Translations under genes and position numbers: made by a program
The notes under the pieces: model-generated
Database searches by the model: none
Told to the model about the DNA's origin: nothing
What the model saw: only the letters and a program-made list of their open reading frames with translations
In this document: in pieces, positions 41,535 to 53,770 of the stretch
How positions within the stretch are numbered: the stretch's first letter is position 1
How the letters are laid out: every line of letters begins with the position of its first letter
Assembly: GCF_000258515.1 (NCBI RefSeq)
Contig: NZ_AJLF01000002.1
Span: 186,001 to 250,000 of the forward strand
From: Thermococcus zilligii AN1
Lineage (GTDB): Archaea; Methanobacteriota_B; Thermococci; Thermococcales; Thermococcaceae
Direction of reading: 5' to 3'
DNA: 64,000 nucleotides

Positions 41535-42809
41535 GTGGGCATTCTCATCAAGAACGGCCACGTTATCTACGGCGAGGACTTCGAAATAGTTAAAGCCGAC
41601 GTTCTCATCGAGGGTAACAGGATAACGAAGGTGGCCAGGAACATAAATGAGGGCGCCGACACGGTTATAGACGCCACCGGAAAGGTGGTCTCTCCCGGTT
41701 TCGTTAACCTCCACACCCACTCCCCTATGGGCCTCTTCAGGGGCTTAGCGGACGATCTCCCGCTGATGGACTGGCTCCAGAACCACATCTGGCCGAGGGA
41801 GGCGAAGCTAACGCCCGAGTACGTCAAAGCCGGGGCCTACCTCGGGGCCCTCGAGATGATCAAAACTGGCACGACCACCTTCCTCGACATGTACTTCCAC
41901 ATGGACAGGGTGGCTGAAGCGATCCTCGAGGCAGGTCTCAGGGGCTACCTCTCCTACGGCATGATAGACCTCGGCGACCCGGAAAAGACGGAGAAGGAGA
42001 TAAAGGAAGCGCTTCGTGAGATGGAGGAGATAGAAAAACTGAACTCCGAGAGGGTTCAGTTCGTCTTTGGCCCCCATGCCCCCTACACCTGCTCAATAGC
42101 CCTGCTAAAAGAGGTCAGAAGGCTCGCGAGTGAGAACAGAAAGCTGATAACCATCCACGTGAGTGAGACGATGGCCGAGGTAGGCCAGATAGCCGAGAGG
42201 TATGGCAAAAGCCCCGTAGTTCTCCTTGATGACATCGGCTTCCTCGGAAGCGACGTTATAGTGGCCCACGGCGTCTGGCTTGAGGGTAAGGACATCCAGA
42301 TTCTCGCGAGACGCGGTGTTACCGTCGCCCACAACCCCGCTTCAAACATGAAGCTCGCCAGCGGCGTCATGCCCCTTCAAAAGCTCCTCGGGGCGGGCGT
42401 AAACGTCGGTCTTGGAACGGATGGGGCAGCCAGCAACAACAACCTCGACATGCTGGAGGAGATGAAGTTAGCGGCGCTCCTCCACAAGGTTCACAACCTC
42501 GATCCAACGGTGGCGGATGCTAAAACAGTCTTCAGGATGGCGACGCTCAACGGGGCAAGGGCCCTTGGAATAAAGGCCGGCGTGATAAAGGAGGGTTACT
42601 TGGCAGATATTGCTGTAATCAACTTTGCCCAGCCCCATCTCAGGCCGGTAAACAACGTGATAAGCCACCTCGTCTACTCCGCCAACGGGAACGACGTGGA
42701 GACGACGATAGTGGACGGTAAAATCCTTATGCTCGACAGGGAAGTTCTGACCCTGGACGAGGAGAGGATACTTGACGAGGCTGAGAAGATCGTGGAGAAA
42801 ATAAGGTGA
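41535..42809 (+). CDS. mtaD: 5'-methylthioadenosine / S-adenosylhomocysteine deaminase
   Basis: A 424-residue amidohydrolase. Metal ligands appear in VNLHTHSPMG, ITIHVSETMAE and VAHGVWL, with the final Asp in GLGTDGAASNNNLDM. It deaminates MTA or SAH to the inosine form and fits functionally with mtnP 2.5 kb upstream. GTG 41535 is set by GAGGTGAT four bases before; an in-frame GTG at 41526 is part of that site. It ends one base before the convergent gene's stop. Confidence 0.93.
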   Translation: MGILIKNGHVIYGEDFEIVKADVLIEGNRITKVARNINEGADTVIDATGKVVSPGFVNLHTHSPMGLFRGLADDLPLMDWLQNHIWPREAKLTPEYVKAGAYLGALEMIKTGTTTFLDMYFHMDRVAEAILEAGLRGYLSYGMIDLGDPEKTEKEIKEALREMEEIEKLNSERVQFVFGPHAPYTCSIALLKEVRRLASENRKLITIHVSETMAEVGQIAERYGKSPVVLLDDIGFLGSDVIVAHGVWLEGKDIQILARRGVTVAHNPASNMKLASGVMPLQKLLGAGVNVGLGTDGAASNNNLDMLEEMKLAALLHKVHNLDPTVADAKTVFRMATLNGARALGIKAGVIKEGYLADIAVINFAQPHLRPVNNVISHLVYSANGNDVETTIVDGKILMLDREVLTLDEERILDEAEKIVEKIR

Positions 42810-43097
42810 TCAGCCCCCGAGGTAGTCCTCAATGAGGTCCTTTGCCGGGGGCTTGTGGAGTTCGAGGACTTCTATTTTTTCTATCACGTTTCCTTCCCTG
42901 AGTTTCAGCTTCACCTTGCCTCCGTAGACCTGGAGGTCATCCAGCATGCCATATACAGCGTCCTCCGCCTCCAGGGGAGTCTTGAACTTCATTACGTATT
43001 CTTCCCCTTCAGGGAGGAGGAGCTTTATCCAGTATTCGTTTTTCCTTTTGAAAGGCCTCGTGACCTTTGGCTTAAAGTTGTCGATGACAATTTCCAC
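42810..43097 (-). CDS. Conserved small hypothetical protein
   Basis: A 95-residue mainly beta protein (EIVIDNFKPKVTRPF, EYWIKLLLPEGEEYVMKF). GGAGGTGATCCC precedes GTG 43097. No function can be assigned. It is transcribed alone, between mtaD and the sugar-kinase gene. Confidence 0.72.
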   Translation of the reverse strand: MEIVIDNFKPKVTRPFKRKNEYWIKLLLPEGEEYVMKFKTPLEAEDAVYGMLDDLQVYGGKVKLKLREGNVIEKIEVLELHKPPAKDLIEDYLGG

Positions 43098-43150
43098 GGG
43101 ATCACCTCCACACTTGTTAAGCCTCTCTAAACCTTTTAGGCTTTGAATTT

Positions 43151-44044
43151 TTAAGGGTTCCGACTGAAGGGGAGGTCAAGGTTGAGCCTCCGGCTTGTCT
43201 CAACGATATCCCCCAGCGGAATCACTGCACTTCTGGCTCCTACCTTTTGCACCGTCAGGTATGCAAGCAACATACCCAGCTTCGCCGAGTCCCTCAGCGA
43301 CCAGCCCATCAGGCTCCCGTAAACTACCCCTGCATCGAAAGCATCCCCTGCTCCCGTGGAATCCACTACCTTGGCGCTCAGTCCCCTTATCTCCTCTACC
43401 TCTCCGTCGGCAGTTCGAATAAGCGCCCCGCCCCCGTTAAGGGTTATAACGAGGTTCTTCGCTTTGCAGAGGCGCGGATCAAGGGAGCCGAACTTCCGCC
43501 TGTATTCGTCCTCGTTCATCAGTAGGTAGTCGATCTTCTCCTCCACGCCGGCCGGTATTCTGGCTTCCCCGGTGTCGAGTGAGACCGTTATTCCCTTCTC
43601 GCTCGCGAAGTTGACGGCCTCGACTATTATTCGCTCGGGGTTGGACGAGAGGTGGATGTGTCTGGCCTTCCTCAGGTAGTCAAAGTTGATCTCCCTCTTC
43701 TCGTTAGCCCCCGGGTATTTAACGATTCTCTTGTCCTCTCCGTGGATTATGACAACTGCAATTCCGGATGGGGCGTCCACGATCTTTATTCCCCCGGTAT
43801 CTACCCCTATGCTCTTGAAATATCTCAGATGGGCCTCTCCCATCTCGTCGTTCCCAACGGCGCCGATGAAGCCCGTCCTCAGACCCATGTGGGCTAGCCA
43901 GGTTATTGTGTTCCCGGCCGCCCCTCCGAGGCCAAAGAAGGCCTTCTCAGCGTTGACCTTCTCGTGGAATTCAGGAAAGTGGTCTACGAGCATTATTATG
44001 TCGTAGTTTAAATTGCCAATTCCGATCACGTCAAGGTCTTTCAT
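43151..44044 (-). CDS. PfkB-family carbohydrate or nucleoside kinase
   Basis: A 297-residue ribokinase-fold enzyme. PfkB signature 1 is [15 protein letters not shown], and signature 2 is [16 protein letters not shown] with the catalytic Asp. Members phosphorylate sugars, nucleosides or related alcohols with ATP; the substrate cannot be deduced. The start follows GGGGGTGGTAAAAG. It is divergent from the ATPase operon. Confidence 0.88.
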   Translation of the reverse strand: MKDLDVIGIGNLNYDIIMLVDHFPEFHEKVNAEKAFFGLGGAAGNTITWLAHMGLRTGFIGAVGNDEMGEAHLRYFKSIGVDTGGIKIVDAPSGIAVVIIHGEDKRIVKYPGANEKREINFDYLRKARHIHLSSNPERIIVEAVNFASEKGITVSLDTGEARIPAGVEEKIDYLLMNEDEYRRKFGSLDPRLCKAKNLVITLNGGGALIRTADGEVEEIRGLSAKVVDSTGAGDAFDAGVVYGSLMGWSLRDSAKLGMLLAYLTVQKVGARSAVIPLGDIVETSRRLNLDLPFSRNP

Positions 44045-44100
44045 CTTTTACCACCCCCGGTTTTTGAAGCCGTTTTTGTTTCACTTCCGGTTAGACCACA

Positions 44101-44112
44101 AATTATTTAAAG
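44101..44112 (+). promoter_or_regulatory. Promoter of the A-type ATP synthase operon
   Basis: AATTATTTAAAG is a TATA box at the right distance for initiation near 44130, with the first gene at 44174 behind GGGGGGCCGATC. All nine subunit genes follow with short gaps or overlaps. Confidence 0.6.
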
Positions 44113-44173
44113 ATAATTAGGCTAGCCAAAGCGGAAGCTGAGAGCCTGTTTTCAACCTCATGGGGGGCCGATC

Positions 44174-44485
44174 ATGGAGGAGATCATCAGGCGCATTGTC
44201 GACGCGGAAAAGGAAGCAGAGGCGAGGATTGAGGCCGCGAAGGGTGAGGCCAAGAAGATCGTTGAAGACGCAAAGGCAGAAGCCAGGGCCATTGAGGAAA
44301 AAATCCTCGAGTCTGCCCGTAAGGAAGGGGAGGAACTGATTGAAAACGCCAGGAGAGAAGGGGAGGAGGAGGCCAGGAGGATCCTCGCCGAGGGAGATAT
44401 GGAGATCGAGGACATGAAGATCAGGGCCACTCAGAACTTTGAGAGGGCGGTCTCCGCCGTCATAGAACTCGTGAGAGGGAGTTGA
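44174..44485 (+). CDS. atpH: A-type ATP synthase subunit H
   Basis: A 103-residue coiled-coil protein, Ala/Glu/Lys-rich (RRIVDAEKEAEARIEAAKGEAKKI), which pairs with subunit E to make the peripheral stalk. It is the first gene of the operon, and its stop codon overlaps the region upstream of atpI. Confidence 0.92.
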   Translation: MEEIIRRIVDAEKEAEARIEAAKGEAKKIVEDAKAEARAIEEKILESARKEGEELIENARREGEEEARRILAEGDMEIEDMKIRATQNFERAVSAVIELVRGS

Positions 44486-44487
44486 GC

Positions 44488-46494
44488 ATGTTCCGGCCGG
44501 CTTCAATGCTAAAGGTCGAGCTCATAACACTTGAGCGGTACAGGGATAGGTTGCTTACCTACCTCCACGAGGCCGGTGTCCTCGAAATCAGCGAAATAGA
44601 CGTCGGGATAGTTCAGAGGGATGCTCCCAACGAGTTCTACCGGCAGGCGGCTTCCTACGCGATAACTATATCCAGGATGGCCGAATTCCTCGGGGCACAC
44701 CTCCCGAAGAGGGGAGGTAGCCTGAAGGAGTTCATCTTCCCGCCTGAGCCGAAGAGGAGGAAATACTCCTACAGGGGCATTGAGGCGCTCATAAAGGACA
44801 CCGAGGCGTTCCTTAATGTGGTTGAACCTATCGTTAAGGCCGCCGAAGCCAGGATGAACTCCATAAACTCGGAGATCGAGAGGATAAAGTCCAGCATCGA
44901 GACCCTTGAGCTTCTGGCCTCTTTTGACCTGGACTCTTCTTATCTTAGACACTCTGGAATCGTTACCGTCCTAGTGGGAACAGTTGAGAGGGCAAAATTC
45001 CCGGCCCTTGAGGAAGAGCTCAAGAGGTTCACTGATGGCAGGGTGGTGATAGTTTCCAAGAGCCTCAAGGACAGCGTTGTCGCGGCAGTTGTCTTCCTTT
45101 CAAGGGACTACGACAAGGTCAACCCGGTTCTGGCTAAGCACTCCTTCGAGAGGATTGAGGTCCCGGAGGAAAGGGGAACTCCCAGGGAGCTCCTGTCCAG
45201 CTACGCCCAGCAACTGGCTAAAAAGGAGGAGGAGCTTAAGGAGGCCCGTAAAGAGATCGAGGAGATAGCGGAGAAGTATTACGAGGACGTGAAGTTCTAC
45301 CTTGAGCTCATGGAGAACGAGCGCAACAAGGCCAACGCCCTGGGCATGCTTGCCAGGACCGACATGACCCTTGCCCTGACCGGGTGGGTTCCTGAGGAGG
45401 AAGCAGGCAAGTTGGAGGAAGGCATAAAGCGGATAACCGAGGGCAAGGTTTACATATCCTTCAAGAAGCCGGGCGAGGAAGAACTCGACAGGATCCCGAT
45501 AAAGCTCAAGAACCCTGGCTGGGCCAGGCCTTTTGAGATGCTCACCCAGATGTACGGTGTTCCGAAGTACAACGAGATAGATCCGACGCCGATACTAGCG
45601 TTTACCTACTCCTTCTTCTTTGGCTTCATGCTCACGGACTTCCTCTACGGCCTCATCGTTGGAGTAATCGCCGCACTACTGGTCAAAGGGCACAGGAAGT
45701 TCAACGACGGAACCTACAGGTTCTCTTACATACTCCTCTGGAGCTCGTTCTTCACGATGATCATGGGTGTTCTGTTCGGCAGTTACTTCGGCAATGCCCT
45801 GGACATCGTGGGTGCTCATCTAACTGGGGACCCCAACTTCGCAACGTGGCGCATCACCGACCCCCTCAGAGATCCGATGTTCGTCCTCATACTTGCCTTG
45901 GCCGTCGGCCTCGCCCACCTGTTCCTGGGCTACACCGTGGGCTTCATTGTCAAGTGGAAGAACGGCGACAGGAAGGGGGCCCTCTTCGACCAGCTTTCAT
46001 GGATGCTCATAATACTGGCGATAGCCCTGTTTGCAACAGGAAAGAACGTCCCGGCCTTCGTTAGCTCCGCCAAGGTTCTCTTTGGAGCTGGCTTAACGCT
46101 CTTCGCCATTGGTACAATAATTAACAACGGTGGCTTAGCCGCTCTGCTGATAATCTCGAACTTCTTTGGTTTCTTGGGAACATGGCTTAGCTATGCTCGT
46201 CTAATGGCCCTTGCCCTTGCAACCGGTGGAATAGCGATGGTCATCAACGTCCTGGTTCAGATGATCTGGGGAGTCAAGTTCCTCTACCTAGGCCCGATAA
46301 TCGGCGTGATTTTGTTCTTTGGGGGGCACATATTCTCCGCGGCAATCAACGCCCTTGGGGCCTTCGTTCACTCTCTCCGCCTTCACTACGTGGAGTTCTT
46401 TGGCACCTTCTACTCTGGGGAAGGAAAGCCCTTCGAGCCCTTTAAGTCCTGGAGGGAGGTGTCGGAGGTAACGCTCGAGGTTGAAAACGCATGA
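44488..46494 (+). CDS. atpI: A-type ATP synthase subunit I (a subunit)
   Basis: A 668-residue protein: a cytoplasmic N-terminal half with long coiled coils (AQQLAKKEEELKEARKEIEEIAEKY) and a C-terminal half with seven or eight membrane helices. Conserved motifs include YNEIDPTPILAFTYSFFFGFMLTDFLYG and FLGTWLSYARLMALALATGGIAMVIN with the essential Arg. It forms the ion half-channels against the K ring. ATG 44488 is chosen after GAGAGGGAGTTGAGC. Confidence 0.95.
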   Translation: MFRPASMLKVELITLERYRDRLLTYLHEAGVLEISEIDVGIVQRDAPNEFYRQAASYAITISRMAEFLGAHLPKRGGSLKEFIFPPEPKRRKYSYRGIEALIKDTEAFLNVVEPIVKAAEARMNSINSEIERIKSSIETLELLASFDLDSSYLRHSGIVTVLVGTVERAKFPALEEELKRFTDGRVVIVSKSLKDSVVAAVVFLSRDYDKVNPVLAKHSFERIEVPEERGTPRELLSSYAQQLAKKEEELKEARKEIEEIAEKYYEDVKFYLELMENERNKANALGMLARTDMTLALTGWVPEEEAGKLEEGIKRITEGKVYISFKKPGEEELDRIPIKLKNPGWARPFEMLTQMYGVPKYNEIDPTPILAFTYSFFFGFMLTDFLYGLIVGVIAALLVKGHRKFNDGTYRFSYILLWSSFFTMIMGVLFGSYFGNALDIVGAHLTGDPNFATWRITDPLRDPMFVLILALAVGLAHLFLGYTVGFIVKWKNGDRKGALFDQLSWMLIILAIALFATGKNVPAFVSSAKVLFGAGLTLFAIGTIINNGGLAALLIISNFFGFLGTWLSYARLMALALATGGIAMVINVLVQMIWGVKFLYLGPIIGVILFFGGHIFSAAINALGAFVHSLRLHYVEFFGTFYSGEGKPFEPFKSWREVSEVTLEVENA

Positions 46495-46511
46495 AAAGAT
46501 GGAGGTGCTGA

Positions 46512-47003
<492 letters not shown>

Positions 47004-47040
47004 ACCCTGTCTTTTTCCATTAATCCGACGGGGGATTGCC

Positions 47041-47634
47041 ATGGAGGGTGCAGAACTCATAATCCAGGAGATCCAGAGGACGGCGGAGCAGAAAGTTCAG
47101 TACATACTCAATGAGGCCAGGGAAGAGGCCGAGAAGATCAAAGAGGAAGCCAGAAAAAGGGCAGAGGTTCAGGCCGAGTGGATACTCAGGAAGGCTAAAA
47201 CCCAGGCTGAGATAGAGAAGCAGAGGATAATAGCGAACGCCAGGCTTGAAGTCAGAAAGAAGAAGCTGGCTGTTCAAGAAGAGCTCATAAGGGAGGTTTT
47301 GTCTGCCCTCAGGGAGAGGCTCTCATCCCTCCCGGACGAGGAATACTTCGAGACGCTGGTGAAGCTTGCCCGGGAGGGCGTGGAGGAACTGGGCCTTCAG
47401 GAGGTGATGGTTTCCTCAAACAGGAGGACTCTGGAGCTTATCTCCAGCAGGCTCAACGAGTTCAGCAGCAAAATAGGCGCCCAGGTTATCCTCGGGGAGC
47501 CAGTGGATACCATTGGGGGTATAGTGGTTAGCGACCCGGTGGGTAAGGTCAGGGTTGACAACACCTTCGAGAGCAGGATGGAGAGAATGGAGAGCGAGCT
47601 CAGGGCAGAGATAGCTAAAGCCCTCTTCGGGTGA
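47041..47634 (+). CDS. atpE: A-type ATP synthase subunit E
   Basis: A 197-residue peripheral-stalk protein: an N-terminal helical half (LIIQEIQRTAEQKVQYILNEAREEAEKIKEEARK) and a globular C-terminal half ending GGIVVSDPVGKVRVDNTFESRMERM. It overlaps the region in front of atpC by 4 bp. Confidence 0.94.
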   Translation: MEGAELIIQEIQRTAEQKVQYILNEAREEAEKIKEEARKRAEVQAEWILRKAKTQAEIEKQRIIANARLEVRKKKLAVQEELIREVLSALRERLSSLPDEEYFETLVKLAREGVEELGLQEVMVSSNRRTLELISSRLNEFSSKIGAQVILGEPVDTIGGIVVSDPVGKVRVDNTFESRMERMESELRAEIAKALFG

Positions 47635-47639
47635 TCGAA

Positions 47640-48746
47640 ATGCCACTGGATTCAGCCGTAACAGCGATACTTGACACAACTCTGGGGGTTGTGTTCACGT
47701 GGCTGACCTGGAAGACAGGGAAAATACTTTACAGGTACACCCCCTACGCCTATCCAAACGCCCGAATAAGCGCCATGGAGGCCAAACTCCTCACCGACCA
47801 GAGGATCAACGAACTGGCCGAGAGCAGAACACTCCAGAACTTCGTTGCCAATCTTGAGGACACTGACTACGTGCCCCATTTAGCTGCAGTATCCCTTGAC
47901 GACCCTGTGGAGATAGAGAAGGCCCTTGAAAGAGCCCTGGCATCGACTTACCTCCTGATGGAGGAGATACTACCGAAGAGGGTTTCGGGCTTTTTCAGAG
48001 TCCTGCTTGAGGAGTGGGACGTTAGGAACATATCCAACGTCATCAAGGCCAAGTACATGGGTGAAGTGGCCTCGGACTACGTAATCGAGATTGGCCTCAT
48101 GGTTCCAAAGATTAAAGCGATGGCTGAGGCCAAGACGATGGAGGAAATCCTGGTGATTCTCGAGGGTACTCCGTACGGTGAGTACTACCAGAAGCTTCTC
48201 CTTGGCGAACTCGACCTGGGCGGGTTTGAAACCCTCGTTTACAGGACATACTACAGGAAGCTCCTCGACTACGCACTGTCGAGGAAGGATGAAGAAAAGA
48301 TAATCCTCGAGGAGTTCGTGAGGACGAAGATTGACATAAGGAATATAGTTACAGTCCTCAGGGCCAAGAAAGCAGGTCTTCCAGCAGAGACGGTCAGGGG
48401 GCACCTCATACCCGGTGGAAAGGTTAAGCTGGAAAGCGTGCTCAACGTTGATAATCTTGAGATGGCCCTGGCTGAGCTTGACTCCACCAGGTACGGCCGC
48501 GTTCTCAGGGACGTGAGAGAGGAAATCGGTAAGAATATCGGAATTGCTGAAAACGCCCTCAATGATTACCTGATCTCAAGAATGCGTGAACTTGCGAGGT
48601 TCTATCCACTAAGCGTTGCCACGCCGATAGTCTATATTCTTGAGAAGGAAAAGGAAGTTCGGAAGCTCAGGACGCTCGCGAAGCTGATAGGAGATGGAAT
48701 GCCCCCCGAGAAAATCAAGGCCAGGATAGGAGGGGAGGAGGCATGA
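47640..48746 (+). CDS. atpC: A-type ATP synthase subunit C
   Basis: The 368-residue helical funnel protein links the central stalk to the K ring. Three similar segments can be seen around '[12 protein letters not shown]', '[17 protein letters not shown]' and the last part, as in the family. ATG 47640 follows GGGTGATCGA; an in-frame GTG at 47631 is part of the site. It overlaps atpF by 4 bp. Confidence 0.93.
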   Translation: MPLDSAVTAILDTTLGVVFTWLTWKTGKILYRYTPYAYPNARISAMEAKLLTDQRINELAESRTLQNFVANLEDTDYVPHLAAVSLDDPVEIEKALERALASTYLLMEEILPKRVSGFFRVLLEEWDVRNISNVIKAKYMGEVASDYVIEIGLMVPKIKAMAEAKTMEEILVILEGTPYGEYYQKLLLGELDLGGFETLVYRTYYRKLLDYALSRKDEEKIILEEFVRTKIDIRNIVTVLRAKKAGLPAETVRGHLIPGGKVKLESVLNVDNLEMALAELDSTRYGRVLRDVREEIGKNIGIAENALNDYLISRMRELARFYPLSVATPIVYILEKEKEVRKLRTLAKLIGDGMPPEKIKARIGGEEA

Positions 48747-49045
48747 AAATAGCCGTCCTTGGTGATCCGGACACTGCAATAGGCTTCAAGCTTGCAGGGG
48801 TTCACGAGGTCTATTCTTTTCGCTCAACCCCCATGGATTATGAAAGGGCAAGGAACAAGCTTAGAGAGCTCATTCAAAGGGAGGATATTGGGCTCGTGCT
48901 CATTACCGAAACGCTCGCCCGTGCCGTGGGCATTCCAGAAGTAAAGTTTCCGATCATCCTTCAGGTGCCGGACAAGTCCGGTTCGAGGTTTGGTGAGAGG
49001 CCCAGATTAAGGAAATTGTTAGAAGGGCAATCGGTGTTGAGCTGA
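48743..49045 (+). CDS. atpF: A-type ATP synthase subunit F, C-terminus out of frame as read
   Basis: The central-stalk subunit begins [19 protein letters not shown] and continues normally to [18 protein letters not shown]. It then reads [15 protein letters not shown] and stops. Adding one G at about 48993-48999 gives [19 protein letters not shown] ending at 49053, the expected family C-terminus, directly before atpA. The lesion is thus a single missing base. Since the subunit is essential for the motor, a sequencing error is the simplest explanation. Confidence 0.9.
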   Translation: MKIAVLGDPDTAIGFKLAGVHEVYSFRSTPMDYERARNKLRELIQREDIGLVLITETLARAVGIPEVKFPIILQVPDKSGSRFGERPRLRKLLEGQSVLS

Positions 49046-49059
49046 AGAGGTGAAGGGAA

Positions 49060-50817
49060 ATGGGGAGGATAACTCGCGTAACCGGACCACTCGTCGTTGC
49101 CGATGAGATGAAAGGGGCCAAGATGTACGAGGTCGTTCGCGTCGGTGAGATGGGTCTCATAGGGGAAATCATCCGCCTTGAGGGGGACAAAGCGGTAATC
49201 CAGGTCTACGAGGAGACCGCAGGCGTAAAGCCTGGCGAGCCCGTCGAGGGAACCGGTTCCTCGCTCAGCGTTGAACTTGGGCCAGGATTGCTCACCTCGA
49301 TGTACGACGGTATCCAGAGGCCGCTTGAGGTTCTCAGGGAGCTCAGCGGTGACTTCATAGCGAGGGGCCTCACGGCCCCGGCCTTGCCGAGGGACAAGAA
49401 GTGGCACTTCACGCCTAAGGTCAAGGTCGGCGATAAAGTTGTCGGCGGCGACATCCTCGGTGTTGTTCCGGAGACAAGCATCATCGAGCACAGGATCCTC
49501 GTTCCCCCGTGGGTTGAGGGGGAAATAGTCGAGATAGCAGAGGAAGGCGACTACACAATTGAAGAAGTCATAGCCAAGGTCAAGAAGCCCAACGGAAGCA
49601 TAGAGGAGCTCAGGATGTACCACCGCTGGCCTGTCCGTGTCAAAAGGCCCTACAAGAACAAGCTCCCGCCTGAGGTCCCGCTCATCACCGGGCAGAGAAC
49701 CATCGACACCTTCTTCGGTCAGGCCAAGGGTGGAACCGCGGCCATTCCGGGCCCCTTCGGTTCAGGAAAGACCGTTACCCAGCACCAGTTGGCTAAGTGG
49801 AGCGACGCCCAGGTGGTTGTCTACATCGGCTGTGGTGAAAGAGGAAACGAGATGACCGACGTCCTTGAGGAGTTCCCCAAGCTCAAAGACCCCAAGACAG
49901 GAAAGCCGCTCATGGAGAGGACAGTGTTGATAGCCAACACCTCGAACATGCCGGTAGCCGCGCGTGAGGCTTCGATCTACACCGGAATCACAATAGCTGA
50001 GTACTTCAGGGACATGGGCTACGACGTCGCCCTGATGGCAGACTCGACGAGCAGGTGGGCGGAAGCTCTCCGTGAGATTTCCGGAAGGCTTGAGGAGATG
50101 CCCGGTGAGGAGGGTTATCCGGCATACCTCGCGAGCAGGATAGCGGAGTTCTACGAGAGGGCCGGCAGGGTTATCACCCTCGGAAGCGACGAGAGGATAG
50201 GCAGTGTTTCAGTCATAGGTGCCGTTTCGCCGCCCGGTGGTGACTTCAGCGAGCCGGTTGTGCAGAACACCCTGCGCGTTGTGAAGGTCTTCTGGGCTCT
50301 CGACGCTGACTTGGCCAGAAGGAGGCACTTCCCGGCAATCAACTGGCTGAGGAGCTACTCCCTCTACGTTGGCTCGATACAGGACTGGTGGCACAGGAAC
50401 GTTGACCCGGATTGGAGGAAGATGCGCGACACAGCGATGGCCCTCCTCCAGAAGGAGGCCGAACTCCAGGAAATCGTCAGGATCGTCGGCCCGGATGCCC
50501 TGCCCGACAGGGAGAAGGCGATACTCCTCGTAACCAGGATGCTCCGTGAGGACTATCTCCAGCAGGACGCCTTTGACGAGGTCGACACCTACTGCTCGCC
50601 GAAAAAGCAGGTCACCATGATGCGCGTCATCCTCAACTTTTACGAGAAGACCATGGAAGCCGTCGACAGGGGCGTTCCCGTTGACGAGATAGCCAAGCTC
50701 CCGGTCAGGGAGAAGATAGGCCGCATGAAGTACGAGCCCGATATTGAGAAGGTCAGGGCCCTCATTGAAGAGACCAACCAGCAGTTTGGGGAGCTGTTTA
50801 AGAAGTACGGGGCGTGA
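49060..50817 (+). CDS. atpA: A-type ATP synthase catalytic subunit A
   Basis: A 585-residue catalytic subunit with P-loop [22 protein letters not shown], the non-homologous bulge region between residues about 115 and 190, and [20 protein letters not shown]. No intein is present at the P-loop, although Pyrococcus/Thermococcus AtpA often carries one. AGGTGAAGGGAA precedes ATG. Confidence 0.96.
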   Translation: MGRITRVTGPLVVADEMKGAKMYEVVRVGEMGLIGEIIRLEGDKAVIQVYEETAGVKPGEPVEGTGSSLSVELGPGLLTSMYDGIQRPLEVLRELSGDFIARGLTAPALPRDKKWHFTPKVKVGDKVVGGDILGVVPETSIIEHRILVPPWVEGEIVEIAEEGDYTIEEVIAKVKKPNGSIEELRMYHRWPVRVKRPYKNKLPPEVPLITGQRTIDTFFGQAKGGTAAIPGPFGSGKTVTQHQLAKWSDAQVVVYIGCGERGNEMTDVLEEFPKLKDPKTGKPLMERTVLIANTSNMPVAAREASIYTGITIAEYFRDMGYDVALMADSTSRWAEALREISGRLEEMPGEEGYPAYLASRIAEFYERAGRVITLGSDERIGSVSVIGAVSPPGGDFSEPVVQNTLRVVKVFWALDADLARRRHFPAINWLRSYSLYVGSIQDWWHRNVDPDWRKMRDTAMALLQKEAELQEIVRIVGPDALPDREKAILLVTRMLREDYLQQDAFDEVDTYCSPKKQVTMMRVILNFYEKTMEAVDRGVPVDEIAKLPVREKIGRMKYEPDIEKVRALIEETNQQFGELFKKYGA

Positions 50818-50822
50818 TGCCG

Positions 50823-52211
<1,389 letters not shown>

Positions 52212-52238
52212 CCCCTTCAAAATTTTTAGGTGGTCGAA

Positions 52239-52892
52239 ATGGCAGAGTTGCTCAATGTAAAGCCAACGAGGATGGAGCTCCTTAACCTGAAAAGGCGCAT
52301 TACTTTGGCCAAGAAAGGCCACAAGCTCCTCAAGGACAAGCAGGACGCCCTCGTAATGGAGTTCTTCACGGTCTACGACGAGGCACTGAGACTCCGTGAA
52401 GAGCTCAGCAAGGAGATGGAAGCCGCTTTTGAGGCCCTTCTGAATGCCCAGCTGGAGGTCGGAACCCTCAGGCTGAAGGAGGCGGCGCTCTCGGTTAAGC
52501 CCAACCGCGAAATAGAGATAAAGCAGAGGAACGTTATGGGCGTTTCGGTCCCACTGATCGAGGCCGAGTCCTTTAGGAGGAACGTCCAGGACAGGGGTTA
52601 CTCCTTCGTTTCAACTGGCCCCTCGGTTGATTTAGTCGCTGAAAAGTTTGAGGAAGTTCTTGACCTCGCGGTAAGGCTCGCCGAGGTTGAGGAGACCCTC
52701 AAGAGGCTCGCTAAGGAAATTGAAACCACCAAGAGGCGCGTTAACGCGCTTGAGTACATCATAATCCCGCGCATGGAGGCGACCGTCAAGTTCATCAAGC
52801 AGAGGCTTGACGAGATGGAGCGCGAGAACTTCTTCAGGCTGAAGAGGGTTAAAGCCCTCATCGAGGCGAGAAGTCAAGCAGGGGGCTCTTAA
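52239..52892 (+). CDS. atpD: A-type ATP synthase subunit D
   Basis: The 217-residue central rotor shaft: long N- and C-terminal helices ([29 protein letters not shown] and [38 protein letters not shown]). It is the last gene of the operon. Downstream is a short gap (52893-52992) with TATA-like CTTAAATAG. Confidence 0.95.
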   Translation: MAELLNVKPTRMELLNLKRRITLAKKGHKLLKDKQDALVMEFFTVYDEALRLREELSKEMEAAFEALLNAQLEVGTLRLKEAALSVKPNREIEIKQRNVMGVSVPLIEAESFRRNVQDRGYSFVSTGPSVDLVAEKFEEVLDLAVRLAEVEETLKRLAKEIETTKRRVNALEYIIIPRMEATVKFIKQRLDEMERENFFRLKRVKALIEARSQAGGS

Positions 52893-52992
52893 CGGGCCTT
52901 TTGAGGCCTCTTTTTCTCCAACTGCTTGTGTAGGTTATTGTGTAGGCAAATTGCTTAAATAGGAGTTTTTCCTATTCCCGTTGGTGGTGGGC

Positions 52993-53760
52993 GTGGGGGA
53001 GTACTTCATCGAGCCCGGCCTTGATCCCCGGAAGGACCACGTTCTCTACAGGGATGACGAACACCTCGTTGTCTACCTCGGAACTCAGGAAGGCAGCGAG
53101 GACGTAGACGTCAACAGCTACCTAATAGTTAGCAGGGGCAAGGGGATACTCATCGACCCCGGAGGGTACAAGATATTCTCGAAGGTTCTTGCAAACTCCT
53201 CTAAGTACATTGATCCAAGGAACATAGAGTACGTTTACCTCTGCCACCAGGATCCGGACGTTGCTGGAAGCCTTCCCCTCTGGAGGGAGGTTAGCAACGC
53301 AAAGATACTCGTCCATTGGCTCTGGACGAGGTTCCTGCCCCACTTCGGCTTCGAGGACTCAAAATCGGTTACCCATGAGCTTCCTGACGAGGGAGAAACC
53401 ATGAACTTCGGAGCAACGACGCTGGAGTTCATACCGGCCCACTTCCTTCACAGCCCAGGCCACTTCACTATCTATGACCGCAGGAGCAAGTTTCTGTTTA
53501 CGGGAGACATAGGCATAGCAATCCTCGATGAGCCTTACATAGTTGTTGAGAACATGGAAAAGCACATCCAAGCCATGAAGCCCATTCACGAGAGGCTCAT
53601 GTCGACGAGTGCTGCCATAAAGCTCTGGCTCAACCGCGTGAAACACCTTGACATAGAGGCTGTACTACCACAGCACGGCGCCATAATCCCCAGGAAACAC
53701 GTGGGTAGGTTCTTCGATTTCTTGGCAAACCTCAAGACTGGGGTAGACATTATGCGCTGA
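52993..53760 (+). CDS. ODP-like di-iron metallo-beta-lactamase-fold protein (candidate oxygen sensor)
   Basis: A 255-residue MBL-fold protein related to the flavodiiron core but lacking a flavodoxin domain. Ligand motifs are VYLCHQDPDVAGSLP (HxDPD in place of HxExDH), FIPAHFLHSPGH, LFTGDIG and LPQHGAIIP. This variant is the signature of ODP, the oxygen-binding di-iron protein used as a chemotaxis sensor in Treponema. It is followed at once by a soluble chemoreceptor gene. GTG 52993 follows GGTGGTGGGC. Confidence 0.8.
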   Translation: MGEYFIEPGLDPRKDHVLYRDDEHLVVYLGTQEGSEDVDVNSYLIVSRGKGILIDPGGYKIFSKVLANSSKYIDPRNIEYVYLCHQDPDVAGSLPLWREVSNAKILVHWLWTRFLPHFGFEDSKSVTHELPDEGETMNFGATTLEFIPAHFLHSPGHFTIYDRRSKFLFTGDIGIAILDEPYIVVENMEKHIQAMKPIHERLMSTSAAIKLWLNRVKHLDIEAVLPQHGAIIPRKHVGRFFDFLANLKTGVDIMR

Positions 53761-53770
53761 GGTGATGGGG

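Noticed and set aside
49060-50817. Possible intein in atpA
   Set aside because: The P-loop GPFGSGKT and following sequence are continuous and the protein has the normal 585 residues.
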